Shown: positions 16,136-24,537 of the stretch, piece after piece | Layout of the letters: every line of letters begins with the position of its first letter | Position numbering within the stretch: position 1 is the stretch's first letter | Assembly: GCF_900099695.1 (NCBI RefSeq) | Contig: NZ_FNCY01000001.1 | Location: 674,250-738,249, forward strand | Length of the DNA stretch: 64,000 bases | Direction of reading: 5' to 3' | Origin: Propionivibrio dicarboxylicus | GTDB taxonomy: Bacteria > Pseudomonadota > Gammaproteobacteria > Burkholderiales > Rhodocyclaceae | Program-made: the position numbers and the translations under genes | Notes under the pieces: model-generated | Told to the model about the DNA's origin: nothing | What the model saw: the letters and a program-made list of their open reading frames with translations, nothing else | Database searches by the model: none

Positions 16136-17725
16136 TTATTCTCCCGAGTCATTTACTTGTTCTGTCTCTCCCGATTCGCTTTTTTGTTCTGTCGTGTCTT
16201 GCTGGGCGAAAAGTTCGCGCATCCTGGACTCGGTGTAGTCGCCGATTTGATAGGCGTGCTGTTCAATTACATTTTGTTTATATGCGAACAGTGCTGTCTC
16301 TTCCGAAAAACCGAGATTCTCAAAAAAACTCGGCAGTTGGTAGCAAGCTGTGCCGAATTCGAAGATCTTCACCCGAAGGTGGCGTGGGTCATCACGATTC
16401 ATTTGGAATGTGTTCTTCAGCCAAATCAATTCGTGCTGATAACAGTGCGTCAATTCATGAAGGATGCTATTGCAAGCGGAGCAGAAGTCTCCGGTGAGTA
16501 CTTTTTCCTTGTTGAAATTGATTGAATCGAAATAGGGATGAATAACGCTGGGGCGGGTAAAAGCCCTGGGGGGGCAATCGGCGGCGTCGAGGAATGCGAC
16601 CGACGGTTTGTGCTGCATCAGAATGAATTTGTCGGCGTACAGATCAACGAGGCGTTGGCAGACCTCCATGCGTTCTTTCTGGTTCTTATCGTCCCAACGG
16701 GCGTAGGCGTCGCGAAAGAACGCGTCTTTGCTGGCTGCCTTAATGAATGATTCCAGTGCCCTAACCTCTTCGAGCGGCGCCAATTCGTCCAGGCCAAAAC
16801 CTTGGCTGATCCAGATGTATAAGCGCCACATGGTCTTTTGTTCGGCGAAGTTTTCCTCGGCCCACTTTGGCTTGGCAGAATGTCCTAGAATCCAATTGTC
16901 ATGGGTAAGACGGAGCTGACTAAAGCGATTTATCAGTGTGCCCAGCATGGTTAGTCTTTGTTCGACGGTCATGCATCGCAATTGATCTCGGGAAAATATT
17001 CTGTATTTTTCATTGGTTTTGGGGTCTTTCCCGGTATGGCCAAGTATCGAGGCGAACCTGATCCACATAGCCTTTTGATCACGAGTGCACGACCCAAACG
17101 AGTCGGGAAGTTCAGACATTTTGCTAAGCAGTATGGCAAAGAGTTCGGGTCGATCCTCCTCTTTAACCAGGTCTTTCAGCGCCTTGCTCTGGTCCACGTA
17201 GTCATCGATGAGCTCTTGTGCCACGCGTTCAAGCAGCTTCGTTTTCTCGGCTTCCTTATGCTCGGCGGGCAGTTTGCGTTTGGCTATTTGCTCATACTGG
17301 GGGAGTTGAGGGAATTCTTCGACGCCTTTGGCCGCCTCGAATGCTAGTGGCAAATTGTGGCCGCACTTTTCGTACAGGTTCTTGGCGCTCGTTCCCAGTT
17401 CGTGCAAGCGCAGGAGATTTTTTACGGTGATCTGGGTGGGCTCCCGGCCGAACACGTCGTGGAGAACTTGCTGCGCTTTGTCGGGGAGCGTATTGAACTC
17501 GGCCGCGAGGCTGTCGCGCACCCGCTCAATGGCATATTCACGGTGCAACTTCCGGCTGACCACGGAGGGGTGGGCCCCTCGTTCCTCCTTAACGTACAAA
17601 TCCTTGCCTCTTGAGCGCAGTTCCCGTGTGTCATTGACCTTGCCATCATCGTCAGGCTTGACGCCAAGTTGATCGACGATGTCGCTTAAGGTGAGAGTTC
17701 TTGCATCTGCGATAGTGTTGGGCAT
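16136..17725 (-). CDS. Putative type III secreted effector with HELTH zinc-metalloprotease motif
   Basis: The 529-residue protein is mostly hydrophilic and alpha-helical, without signal peptide or membrane segments. Near the C-terminus it has HELTHCYQH (zinc ligands His423 and His427, catalytic Glu424; bases 16433-16459) and, 61 residues after Glu424, IEQHAY with Glu488 as a candidate third ligand, a gluzincin-like arrangement. The N-terminus is polar and Thr/Asp-rich, as effectors often are. Start choice: the ATG at 17725 has GGAGG eight bases upstream; the frame extends further but without a ribosome site. It follows the CesT-type chaperone gene by 20 bases. Base composition is visibly lower in GC than its neighbours, suggesting transfer. 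The enzyme target is unknown. Confidence 0.72.
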   Translation of the reverse strand: MPNTIADARTLTLSDIVDQLGVKPDDDGKVNDTRELRSRGKDLYVKEERGAHPSVVSRKLHREYAIERVRDSLAAEFNTLPDKAQQVLHDVFGREPTQITVKNLLRLHELGTSAKNLYEKCGHNLPLAFEAAKGVEEFPQLPQYEQIAKRKLPAEHKEAEKTKLLERVAQELIDDYVDQSKALKDLVKEEDRPELFAILLSKMSELPDSFGSCTRDQKAMWIRFASILGHTGKDPKTNEKYRIFSRDQLRCMTVEQRLTMLGTLINRFSQLRLTHDNWILGHSAKPKWAEENFAEQKTMWRLYIWISQGFGLDELAPLEEVRALESFIKAASKDAFFRDAYARWDDKNQKERMEVCQRLVDLYADKFILMQHKPSVAFLDAADCPPRAFTRPSVIHPYFDSINFNKEKVLTGDFCSACNSILHELTHCYQHELIWLKNTFQMNRDDPRHLRVKIFEFGTACYQLPSFFENLGFSEETALFAYKQNVIEQHAYQIGDYTESRMRELFAQQDTTEQKSESGETEQVNDSGE

Positions 17726-17745
17726 TCGCCATCCCTCCAGATCAA

Positions 17746-18207
17746 TTAACACCGGATGATTCCAGCCATGGTGATTACTTGCTCGGCAGCCTCTCTTGCG
17801 CTCGTCTTGCCACTCAGGATGGCCCGCCAGGTTTCAATGACCGTCCGAAGGTTTCGCAGCGCGGCGCACAGGCGCGAGATTTCCAGTCGAGCAACGGGCA
17901 TTTCGAGCATGAGGACGAGGCGACCGGGTACGCCGTCGAGCGCGGCGCGAACTCCGCCGTGCTCCGTCCAGAGGTAGTTGTAGCGCAGGAGAGCTACGCA
18001 AGTGTTCTCGCGCTCTTGCGGCAGCTCGGAAAGATCGCCGGTAATCATCAAGCGTTCGCCTTTCGGGTCGTATTCGATATCCATGTGGATATCGGTATCG
18101 AATACGAGATGCCAGGAAGCGTCCTCGGAAAACTCGGTGATCTGCGCCAGATCAAGGAGAGGGCCGATCTCGGTCATAAGATCGCGGAGGGTCTGTTGGG
18201 ATGACAT
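17746..18207 (-). CDS. CesT/Tir-type type III secretion chaperone
   Basis: The 153-residue acidic protein matches the CesT chaperone pattern: an N-terminal helix (MTEIGPLLDLAQI), a beta segment (WHLVFDTDIHMDIEYD), the CVALLRYNY helix start, GVRAALDGVPGRLVLMLEMP, and a C-terminal helix with VIETWRAILSG. Such dimeric chaperones bind the N-terminus of one or a few effectors encoded next to them and guide them to the type III export machine. The ATG at 18207 has GGAGA seven to eight bases upstream; the open frame runs 65 codons further without a site. No secretion apparatus genes are in the window, so the machine must be elsewhere or lost. Confidence 0.8.
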   Translation of the reverse strand: MSSQQTLRDLMTEIGPLLDLAQITEFSEDASWHLVFDTDIHMDIEYDPKGERLMITGDLSELPQERENTCVALLRYNYLWTEHGGVRAALDGVPGRLVLMLEMPVARLEISRLCAALRNLRTVIETWRAILSGKTSAREAAEQVITMAGIIRC

Positions 18208-18584
18208 GGGAAAGATCTCCGTGGCCATCGTGCGATGGCTTTTCTTATGGAGATTCAAATCGCCTTGGTAACATCCGGAAAAGGACGGTTCCAATGCATC
18301 TCGGCAAAGGGGGGCGATCAGCGACGAAGGCGGTTGTCGCGAACCGAGGCTCTGGCGTTGCGGCGACCCGGTTCTTGCCTCGGAGTGTTTTCGCGCACGC
18401 ACCCGAAGGAATTGACGGACTTCTCCCTCAATTGCACTGACAAAAAATCTTCCGGTGGCTGCAACCGAAATCTGCCGAGTCTATCCTGTCACCGGAATAT
18501 CACCCGTGGATTCGTGTCGCGATTACAGTGGCAGTGAGTGTCGCTGGCATCCGGGCATCCGGCCCGTTGCGTCGGCGAAAAAAA
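18208..18584. other. Gene-free stretch upstream of the type III chaperone cassette
   Basis: About 380 bases without a convincing gene. It should contain the promoter of the minus-strand cassette. I looked for HrpL-type and PIP-type boxes and found only a poor GGAACC half-site at 18287-18292. It ends at the terminator of the POR operon. Confidence 0.45.
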
Positions 18585-18609
18585 AGCAGGGCGCGAAGCC
18601 CTGCTTTTT
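18585..18609 (-). terminator. Rho-independent terminator of the POR operon
   Basis: Perfect 8-bp stem AGCAGGGC/GCCCTGCT (18585-18592 and 18598-18605) with a 5-base loop, flanked by A-run and T-run. It lies 27 bases beyond the stop of the GltD/ferredoxin fusion and has poly-U in both directions. Confidence 0.9.
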
Positions 18610-18636
18610 CTGAAGCGCACAACGAAGCGTTGCCGA

Positions 18637-20259
18637 TCAGATGTTTTCCGGCACCATGTTGATGGCGCCGCAAGGACACTCGGCGACGCAGAGACCGCAG
18701 CCCTTGCAGTAGTCGTAGTTGAACTGGAAGCGCTTGCCGGGGCCGAGCTTGATGACGGCGTTGTCCGGGCAGACGCCGTAGCAGTTGTCGCACTCGAAGC
18801 AGTTGCCGCAGGAGAGGCAGCGGCGCGCTTCGAACAGCGCGTTGGTCTCGTCGAGACCGCCCTGGACTTCGTCGAAGGTCGATTGGCGACGGATCACGTC
18901 GAGCATCGGACGGACGGTCTTCGGCGCGTCGGAGTAATACCAGGTGTTGAGCCGCTCGAAGGTGGCGATCTGGTGTTTTTCCGGGGCGGCGTAGGTCGTT
19001 CCGCGCAGCCAGGCGTCGATGTTGCGGGCCGCCTTCTTGCCGTGGCCGACGGCGACGGTGACGTTGCGATCGGTCGGCACCATGTCGCCACCGGCGAACA
19101 GGCCGGCATGGCCGGTCATCATGTTGGCATCGACCTTGACGACGCCGTCATTGAGTTCGATGTCCGGCACGCCCTTGAGCGCGCCGAGGTCGACGTTCTG
19201 GCCGAGCGCCAGCACCACCGAGTCGACTTCCAGCGTCTCGTACTCACCGGTCGGGTGGAGCGAGCCGCGGCTGTCGGCCTGAACCTTCTCGATGACGATG
19301 CCCTTGGGATCGGTCTGCTTGATCGTCGACAGGCACTTGATGGTCACGCCTTCCTGCAGCGCTTCCTCGATTTCGAAGGCGTGCGCCGGCATCTTGTCCT
19401 GCGTGCGGCGGTAGATGATGATCGGTTCGGCACCAAGACGACGGACCGTACGCGCGACGTCGATCGCGGTGTTGCCGCCGCCATAGACGGCGATGCGGCG
19501 GCCGAGCGGGATCTTCTCGCCGTTTTCCAGGCCGCGCAGTACCGAAATCGCGTCGAAAACGCGCGGGCCTTCGCCGTCGGAGATGGCCGTGCGCTTGCCG
19601 ATGTGGGCGCCGACGGCGAGGAACGCGGCGTCATAGCTGCCTTCCTTCATCGTGTCGAGGACGTTCTCGATCTTCGTGTCGAGGACGACGCGCACCCCCA
19701 TGTTAACGATGCGCTGCATCTCGGCGTCGAGCACTTCGCGCGGCAGGCGGTACTTCGGAATGCCATAGCGCATCATGCCGCCGACCAGCGGGCCGGCTTC
19801 GACGACGGTGACCTGATGGCCGAGGCGACGCAGGTGGTAGGCCGCCGACATGCCGGAAGGACCGGCGCCGATGACCAGCACGTGCTTGCCCGATTCCGCT
19901 GCGGGGCGATCGAACTGCCACTTCTGCTTGATCGCCTCGTCGCCGAGGAAGCGCTCGACCGAGTTGATACCGACGGCTGCGTCGAGTTTGCCGCGGTTAC
20001 AGGCGCCTTCACAGGTGTGGTAGCAGACGCGGCCCATGATCGCCGGGAACGGGTTGTGGGTCGTCAGGTGACGCCAGGCGGCCTCGTAGTTGCCGGATTC
20101 GGCGTGGAACAGCCAGCCCTGGATGTCTTCGCCGGCCGGGCACTGGTTGTTGCAGGGCGGGAGACGGTCAACGTAGACAGGACGTTCCGTCCGCCACGAT
20201 CCAGTGTGGTTGGCGAGCGAGGAACCGGGATCGAGGGTGATTGCAAAAGGCTTGTTCAT
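18637..20259 (-). CDS. GltD-like FAD/NAD(P) oxidoreductase fused to 2[4Fe-4S] delta domain of a 2-oxoacid oxidoreductase
   Basis: This 540-residue protein replaces the small ferredoxin-like delta subunit of POR-type enzymes. It begins with a GltD-type cysteine region (CNNQCPAGEDIQGW, CYHTCEGACNRG), then an FAD site GAGPSG at 131-136, an NAD(P) site GGGNTAIDVARTVRRLG and a GGDMVP flavin motif. The C-terminus from about residue 487 has a cysteine-rich stretch (CLSCGNCFECDNCYGVCP) and CKGCGLCVAECPCGA. It should carry electrons from the catalytic subunits to NAD(P)+, much like the FAD subunit of phenylglyoxylate:NAD oxidoreductase. The start codon overlaps the beta-subunit stop by one base (TGATG) after a GGAGG site. 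Confidence 0.88.
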   Translation of the reverse strand: MNKPFAITLDPGSSLANHTGSWRTERPVYVDRLPPCNNQCPAGEDIQGWLFHAESGNYEAAWRHLTTHNPFPAIMGRVCYHTCEGACNRGKLDAAVGINSVERFLGDEAIKQKWQFDRPAAESGKHVLVIGAGPSGMSAAYHLRRLGHQVTVVEAGPLVGGMMRYGIPKYRLPREVLDAEMQRIVNMGVRVVLDTKIENVLDTMKEGSYDAAFLAVGAHIGKRTAISDGEGPRVFDAISVLRGLENGEKIPLGRRIAVYGGGNTAIDVARTVRRLGAEPIIIYRRTQDKMPAHAFEIEEALQEGVTIKCLSTIKQTDPKGIVIEKVQADSRGSLHPTGEYETLEVDSVVLALGQNVDLGALKGVPDIELNDGVVKVDANMMTGHAGLFAGGDMVPTDRNVTVAVGHGKKAARNIDAWLRGTTYAAPEKHQIATFERLNTWYYSDAPKTVRPMLDVIRRQSTFDEVQGGLDETNALFEARRCLSCGNCFECDNCYGVCPDNAVIKLGPGKRFQFNYDYCKGCGLCVAECPCGAINMVPENI

Positions 20260-21275
20260 CAGTTCGCCTCCTTGTCGAGCAGCGAGTATCTGCGGATGTT
20301 GCGGTCCGCGAGCGCCTGCAGGCGGACGATGGTTTCATAGGCCGGCTTCTTGCCGAACAGGTGGGCGTAGCGCTTTTGCGGCCGCAGGTACTCCTCGACC
20401 GGCAGCGGTTCGCGAATCTTGGCCGAGCCGGTGATTTCGCCGTACTGTGCTTCGAAGACCGGGAACAAACCGGTTTCCTTGGCCAGGCGCGAGAGCTTGA
20501 TGGTGTCGCCGGAAGGCGATCCCCAACCGAGCGGGCAGGGCACCAGGATGTGGATGTAACGGGCGCCGCGGAAGGTCATCGCCTTCTTGACCTTGTGTTC
20601 GAGGTCACGCAGGTCGGCAACGGTGGCGGTCGCGACGTAGGGGATTTCGTGCGCCATCGCGATCGAGGGCACAAACTTGCCCTGGCCGAACGGGTTGCCG
20701 GGTTCGGCGCCGACCGGCATCGTCGTCGCCGTGCGCGCGGCCGGCGGCGTCGCCGAGCTGCGCTGAACGCCGGTGTTCATGTAGCCACCGTTGTCGTAGC
20801 AGATGTAGAGCACGTCGTCGTTACGCTCGAACATGCCGGAGAGGCAGCCGAAGCCGATGTCGGTGGTGCCGCCGTCACCGCCCTGGGCGACGACGCGCAC
20901 GTCTTCCTTGGTCTCGCCCTTCAGGCGCTTGACCTTGATCGCCGCGGCGATGCCGGTGGCGACGGCGGCGGCATTGCCGAACAGCGAGTGGATCCAGGGA
21001 ACCTGCCACGAGGTTTCCGGGTAGGGCGTCGAGAAGACCTCAAGACAGCCGGTAGCGTTGGCGGCGATCAGCTGGTTGTTGGTCGCGTGCATCGCCGCGT
21101 CGATGGCGTAGCGGGCGCCGAGCGCCTCGCCGCAGCCCTGGCAGGCGCGGTGGCCGGAGTTGAGCGAGTTGGTCCGCTCCATGTTGGCCTGCACGCTGCG
21201 CTGATCGGGTTCGAGCAGGCGGTTGCCGACGGTAAAGGTGCCGGTCTGGTAAAACTTGACGGGTTGAAAGCTCAT
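20259..21275 (-). CDS. porB: 2-oxoacid:acceptor oxidoreductase beta subunit (thiamine-binding)
   Basis: The 338-residue subunit has the beta-subunit signature HRACQGCGEALGARY, the thiamine diphosphate motif GGDGGTTDIGFG and YDNGGYMNTGVQRS. It binds thiamine diphosphate and one [4Fe-4S] cluster and forms the catalytic core with the alpha subunit. The ATG at 21275 has GAGGAG seven bases upstream, better than the in-frame start ten codons earlier. It is third in the four-gene operon, ten bases after the alpha gene. The sequence is of the pyruvate/phenylglyoxylate type rather than the 2-oxoglutarate type in my reading, but the substrate is not proven. Confidence 0.88.
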   Translation of the reverse strand: MSFQPVKFYQTGTFTVGNRLLEPDQRSVQANMERTNSLNSGHRACQGCGEALGARYAIDAAMHATNNQLIAANATGCLEVFSTPYPETSWQVPWIHSLFGNAAAVATGIAAAIKVKRLKGETKEDVRVVAQGGDGGTTDIGFGCLSGMFERNDDVLYICYDNGGYMNTGVQRSSATPPAARTATTMPVGAEPGNPFGQGKFVPSIAMAHEIPYVATATVADLRDLEHKVKKAMTFRGARYIHILVPCPLGWGSPSGDTIKLSRLAKETGLFPVFEAQYGEITGSAKIREPLPVEEYLRPQKRYAHLFGKKPAYETIVRLQALADRNIRRYSLLDKEAN

Positions 21276-21285
21276 GAACGACTCC

Positions 21286-22539
21286 TCAACTGTGTTGGGC
21301 AACATGGTCGCCCACGTCGCGCAGGATGTTTTCGGCGGTCGGGCCGGAACGGCGCTTGGCGCGTTCGCGCGCCAGCTGCTTGTTGACGATGGCCCAGTCG
21401 AGATCGAGGAAGGTCAGTGCAGGCAGTTCGTCGAACGTGGCCTTGTTGAAGACTTCGCGGAGCGACTTGCGCGTGATCGGGCGGCCGCCGAGACCGGCGA
21501 CGACGGTGTAGTCACGGATGGCGATGCCGTCCATGGCCGTGCGGATGTCGGTGGCCAGGATGCCGCCGATGCCGACGGCAAAGGTCTTCTCGACGACGAC
21601 GACGCGCTTGGCGTTCTTCAGCGCGGCGCGCACGGCCTCGAGCGGGAACGGACGGAAGGAGATGACGCCGAGCACGCCGATCTTGACGCCGGCATCGCGC
21701 ATCTCATCAATGGTGTCCTTGATCGTGCCGAGCACGGAGCCCATGGCGACGACGACGGTGTCGGCGTCCTCGAGACAATAGCCGCGCACCAGACCGCCCG
21801 AGTCGCGCTGGAAGCCTGCCTTGAACTCGGCGGCGATTTCCGGGATCAGTTCGAGCGCCTGCATCTGCTTTTGGTGCTCAAGATAGCGGACTTCGGTGAA
21901 CGCTTCGGGACCGACCATCGCGCCGATCGAGACCGGATCGTTGGGGTCGAGCACCTGGCGCGGTTCGTACTTGGGCAGGAAGGCGTCGACCTGCTCCTTG
22001 CTCGGGATATCGACGCGCTCGTAGGCGTGGGTCAGGATGAAACCGTCCATGCAGACCATCACCGGCAGCGACAGCTCTTCGGCCAGTTTGAAGGCCTGGA
22101 TGTGCAGGTCGACGGCTTCCTGGTTGGTTTCGGCGAACAGCTGGATCCAGCCGCTGTCGCGTTGCGAGATCGAGTCGGAGTGGTCGTTCCAGATGTTGAT
22201 CGGGGCGCCGATCGCGCGGTTGGCGACGGTCATCACGATCGGCAGGCCGAGGCCCGATGCGTTATAGACGGCTTCGACCATGAACAGCAGGCCCTGCGCG
22301 GCGGTTGCCGTGTAGGTACGGGCGCCGGCAGCGGAGGAGCCGATGGCCACGCTCATCGCGGCGAATTCGGATTCGACGTTGATGAATTCACATTCCGGCA
22401 GTTCGCCACCCTTGACCATCTCGCCAAGCCCTTCGACGATGTGGGTCTGCGGCGAGATCGGATAGGCGCAGATGACTTCCGGACGGCACAGCGCGATCGC
22501 TTCGGCGACGGCCTGCGAGCCTTCCATTTGCTTAAGCAT
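21286..22539 (-). CDS. porA: 2-oxoacid:acceptor oxidoreductase alpha subunit
   Basis: The 417-residue subunit begins with the POR N-terminal domain (CRPEVICAYPISPQTHIVEGL) and has ESEFAAMSVAIGSSAAGARTYTAT split over the substrate-binding region, followed by a transketolase-C-like domain (VVVAMGSVLGTIKDTIDEMR, FRPFPLEAVRAAL). Length fits PorA. The ATG at 22539 follows GGAGG by six bases and overlaps the gamma-subunit gene by eight bases; the open frame upstream has no site. It pairs with the beta subunit to oxidise a 2-oxoacid with coenzyme A. Confidence 0.88.
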   Translation of the reverse strand: MLKQMEGSQAVAEAIALCRPEVICAYPISPQTHIVEGLGEMVKGGELPECEFINVESEFAAMSVAIGSSAAGARTYTATAAQGLLFMVEAVYNASGLGLPIVMTVANRAIGAPINIWNDHSDSISQRDSGWIQLFAETNQEAVDLHIQAFKLAEELSLPVMVCMDGFILTHAYERVDIPSKEQVDAFLPKYEPRQVLDPNDPVSIGAMVGPEAFTEVRYLEHQKQMQALELIPEIAAEFKAGFQRDSGGLVRGYCLEDADTVVVAMGSVLGTIKDTIDEMRDAGVKIGVLGVISFRPFPLEAVRAALKNAKRVVVVEKTFAVGIGGILATDIRTAMDGIAIRDYTVVAGLGGRPITRKSLREVFNKATFDELPALTFLDLDWAIVNKQLARERAKRRSGPTAENILRDVGDHVAQHS

Positions 22540-23125
22540 GGGCAACCTCCTTGCGGGTGCTTTCGACATGGGCACGGACGATCTCGAAGGCTTCGGTCGC
22601 GGCGGCGACGTTGCCCTGGGCGACCTTGCCCGAGAATTTGACGTTGATGGCGTTGCACACCGATTCGAGTTTGATCTTGCCCGACAGCGCGGCAAAACCC
22701 GCCAGCAGCGGCACGTTCGGCACCGGGCGTCCAACGTGCTTGAGCGCGAGGTCGGTGGCCGGCAGAATGCACAGGCGGTCGGCCGACCAGGTGCTCACCA
22801 GTTCGGCGAGGCCCAGTTCGGCAAAGCTGTTCTTGGTGTTGATGAGGACGAAACCGTTGTGCTTGAGACCGGCGAAAACGTCGATCTGGCTCAGCAGCGT
22901 CGGGTCCTGGATGATCAGTGCATCCGGTTGCATGATCGGTTCGCGCAGCCGGATTTCCTTGTCGTCGATGCGGCAGTAGGCCACGACCGGCGCCCCGGTC
23001 CGCTCGGAGCCGAAGCTTGGAAATGCTTGCGCGTGATGGTTTTCTTCAAATGCGGCGATCGACAGCATCTCCGCCGCCGTCACCACGCCTTGGCCTCCCC
23101 GGCCATGAATGCGTACTTCGAACAT
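22532..23125 (-). CDS. porG: 2-oxoacid:acceptor oxidoreductase gamma subunit
   Basis: The 197-residue protein is a typical POR gamma domain: it opens with VRIHGRGGQGVVTAAEMLS, the glycine-rich coenzyme A-related loop, and has SFGSERTGAPVVAY and the IQDPTLL segment of this family. It is first in the minus-strand operon gamma-alpha-beta-delta/FAD. GGAGA lies six bases before the ATG. The upstream region holds the conserved element shared with the nifJ-like operon, so its expression is probably tied to that operon. Confidence 0.9.
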   Translation of the reverse strand: MFEVRIHGRGGQGVVTAAEMLSIAAFEENHHAQAFPSFGSERTGAPVVAYCRIDDKEIRLREPIMQPDALIIQDPTLLSQIDVFAGLKHNGFVLINTKNSFAELGLAELVSTWSADRLCILPATDLALKHVGRPVPNVPLLAGFAALSGKIKLESVCNAINVKFSGKVAQGNVAAATEAFEIVRAHVESTRKEVAHA

Positions 23126-23187
23126 AAACGCTCTCCGCTTCTGGGGTTTGGGAGTTTTTGTCAGACCGCATGGCGTTTGTCAGGCCT

Positions 23188-23266
23188 CTTGGTGCAATAT
23201 CGGAATAACAAAATGCACTCCTGGAATTAGCGATTGTACAAAAATTTTGCGCATTGTGAAAGTCAA
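23188..23266 (-). promoter_or_regulatory. Two-part promoter/operator element of the POR operon
   Basis: This is the second copy of the element found at 15557-15640. Block A (plus strand GTGCAATATCGGAATA, 23192-23207) and block B (23241-23266) match that copy closely. Read toward porG, TTCACA at 23260-23255 and TACAAT at 23238-23233 are separated by 16 bases, a plausible sigma-70 promoter inside block B. Block A then lies downstream of the start site, where a repressor could bind. Confidence 0.65.
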
Positions 23267-23290
23267 TTTCGTTTATTGAATTTCTGTATA

Positions 23291-23315
23291 AAAAAAGCCG
23301 CGGAGGCGGCTTTTT
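23291..23315 (-). terminator. Rho-independent terminator after pilU
   Basis: A short GC stem GCCGC/GCGGC (23297-23301 and 23306-23310) extended by A-T pairs, with a GGAG loop, lies about 62 bases past the pilU stop. A-runs on one side give a U-tract for minus-strand transcripts. Confidence 0.8.
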
Positions 23316-23376
23316 CGGAATTCCTGATTTTTCGCGTTAGGGCTTGCGGCGCCGGGGATGGCGCCGATTCATGGCC

Positions 23377-24513
23377 TTACATGACTTCCAGATGGTCGAG
23401 ACCGGCGCTGACATCGCGATCTTTCGATTCTTTGCCGTGCAGCTTGATCTGCAGGCGCAGGTCGTTGACCGAATCGGCGTTGCGCAAGGCATCTTCGTAG
23501 CTGATCTTGCCGCCCTCATAGAGATCGAACAAGGCCTGGTCGAAGGTCTGCATGCCGAGTTCGCGCGATTTCTTCATGATTTCCTTGATCTCGTGCACCT
23601 CGCCCTTGAAGATCAGGTCCGATACCAGCGGCGAGTTGAGCAGGATTTCGATCGCCGCGGCACGGCCCTTGCCTTCCTTGAGCGGGATCAGGCGCTGCGA
23701 GATGACGGCGCGCAGGTTGAGCGAGAGATCCATCAGAAGTTGCGGGCGACGCTCTTCCGGGAAGAAGTTCACGATCCGGTCGATTGCCTGGTTGGTGCTG
23801 TTGGCATGCAGCGTGGCGAGACAAAGGTGGCCGGTCTCGGCGAAGGCGACTGCATAGTCCATCGTTTCGCGGTCGCGGATTTCGCCGACCAGGATGACGT
23901 CGGGCGCCTGGCGCAGCGTGTTCTTGAGCGCAGCCGACCACGACTCCGTGTCGACGCCGACTTCGCGCTGGGTGATGACGCAGCTCCGGTGGTCGTGCAC
24001 GTATTCGACCGGGTCCTCGATGGTGATGATGTGCCCGAACGAATTTTCGTTGCGATAGCCGATCATCGCTGCCAGCGAGGTCGATTTGCCCGATCCGGTG
24101 CCGCCGACGAGCAACACCAGTCCGCGCTTGGTCATGACGACATCCTTGAGCACGGGCGGCAGGTTGAGGTCCTCGAAACGCGGGATCGTCGTATTGATGG
24201 TGCGGCAGATGACGCCGACACGCCCTTGCTGGACGAAGGCGTTGACGCGGAAACGTCCGATGTCGGCCGGCGAAATGGCGAAGTTGCACTCGCGCGTGGC
24301 TTCGAATTCGGCCGCTTGCCGGTCGTTCATGATCGAGCGCGCGAGTTCGGAGGTGTGCTGCGCCGTGAGGATCTGGTTCGAGACCGGCGTCATTTTGCCG
24401 TCGATCTTGATGGCCGGCGGGAAGTTGGCGGTGACGAAGAGGTCGGAGCCTTTTTTCTGCACCATCAGGCGCAGCAACTCCTGCATGAATCGAAGGGCTT
24501 GATCGCGTTCCAT
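23377..24513 (-). CDS. pilU: Type IV pilus retraction ATPase accessory protein PilU
   Basis: The 378-residue PilT-family ATPase has Walker A GGTGSGKST at 137-145, the Asp box IITIEDPVEYVH, Walker B ILVGEIRDRET and the His box ATLHANST. PilU works with PilT at the inner membrane base of type IV pili to pull pili back under load. The C-terminal tail beyond the ATPase core, ending GLDHLEVM, distinguishes it from PilT. It starts 24 bases after pilT, so the two form an operon, ended by the terminator near 23300. Confidence 0.93.
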   Translation of the reverse strand: MERDQALRFMQELLRLMVQKKGSDLFVTANFPPAIKIDGKMTPVSNQILTAQHTSELARSIMNDRQAAEFEATRECNFAISPADIGRFRVNAFVQQGRVGVICRTINTTIPRFEDLNLPPVLKDVVMTKRGLVLLVGGTGSGKSTSLAAMIGYRNENSFGHIITIEDPVEYVHDHRSCVITQREVGVDTESWSAALKNTLRQAPDVILVGEIRDRETMDYAVAFAETGHLCLATLHANSTNQAIDRIVNFFPEERRPQLLMDLSLNLRAVISQRLIPLKEGKGRAAAIEILLNSPLVSDLIFKGEVHEIKEIMKKSRELGMQTFDQALFDLYEGGKISYEDALRNADSVNDLRLQIKLHGKESKDRDVSAGLDHLEVM

Positions 24514-24537
24514 GGCGGGCTTTCTTTATCTGGCGTG

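Noticed and set aside
18265..18292. HrpL-type promoter box upstream of the type III chaperone gene
   Set aside because: GGAACC is present on the minus strand, but the next match to the second half is CCAAGGC after 18 bases, whereas the known box needs CCACnnA after 15-16 bases.
23241..23270. FNR or CRP site in the POR operon promoter
   Set aside because: TTGAC and TCACA half-sites occur but without the required symmetric partner and spacing.
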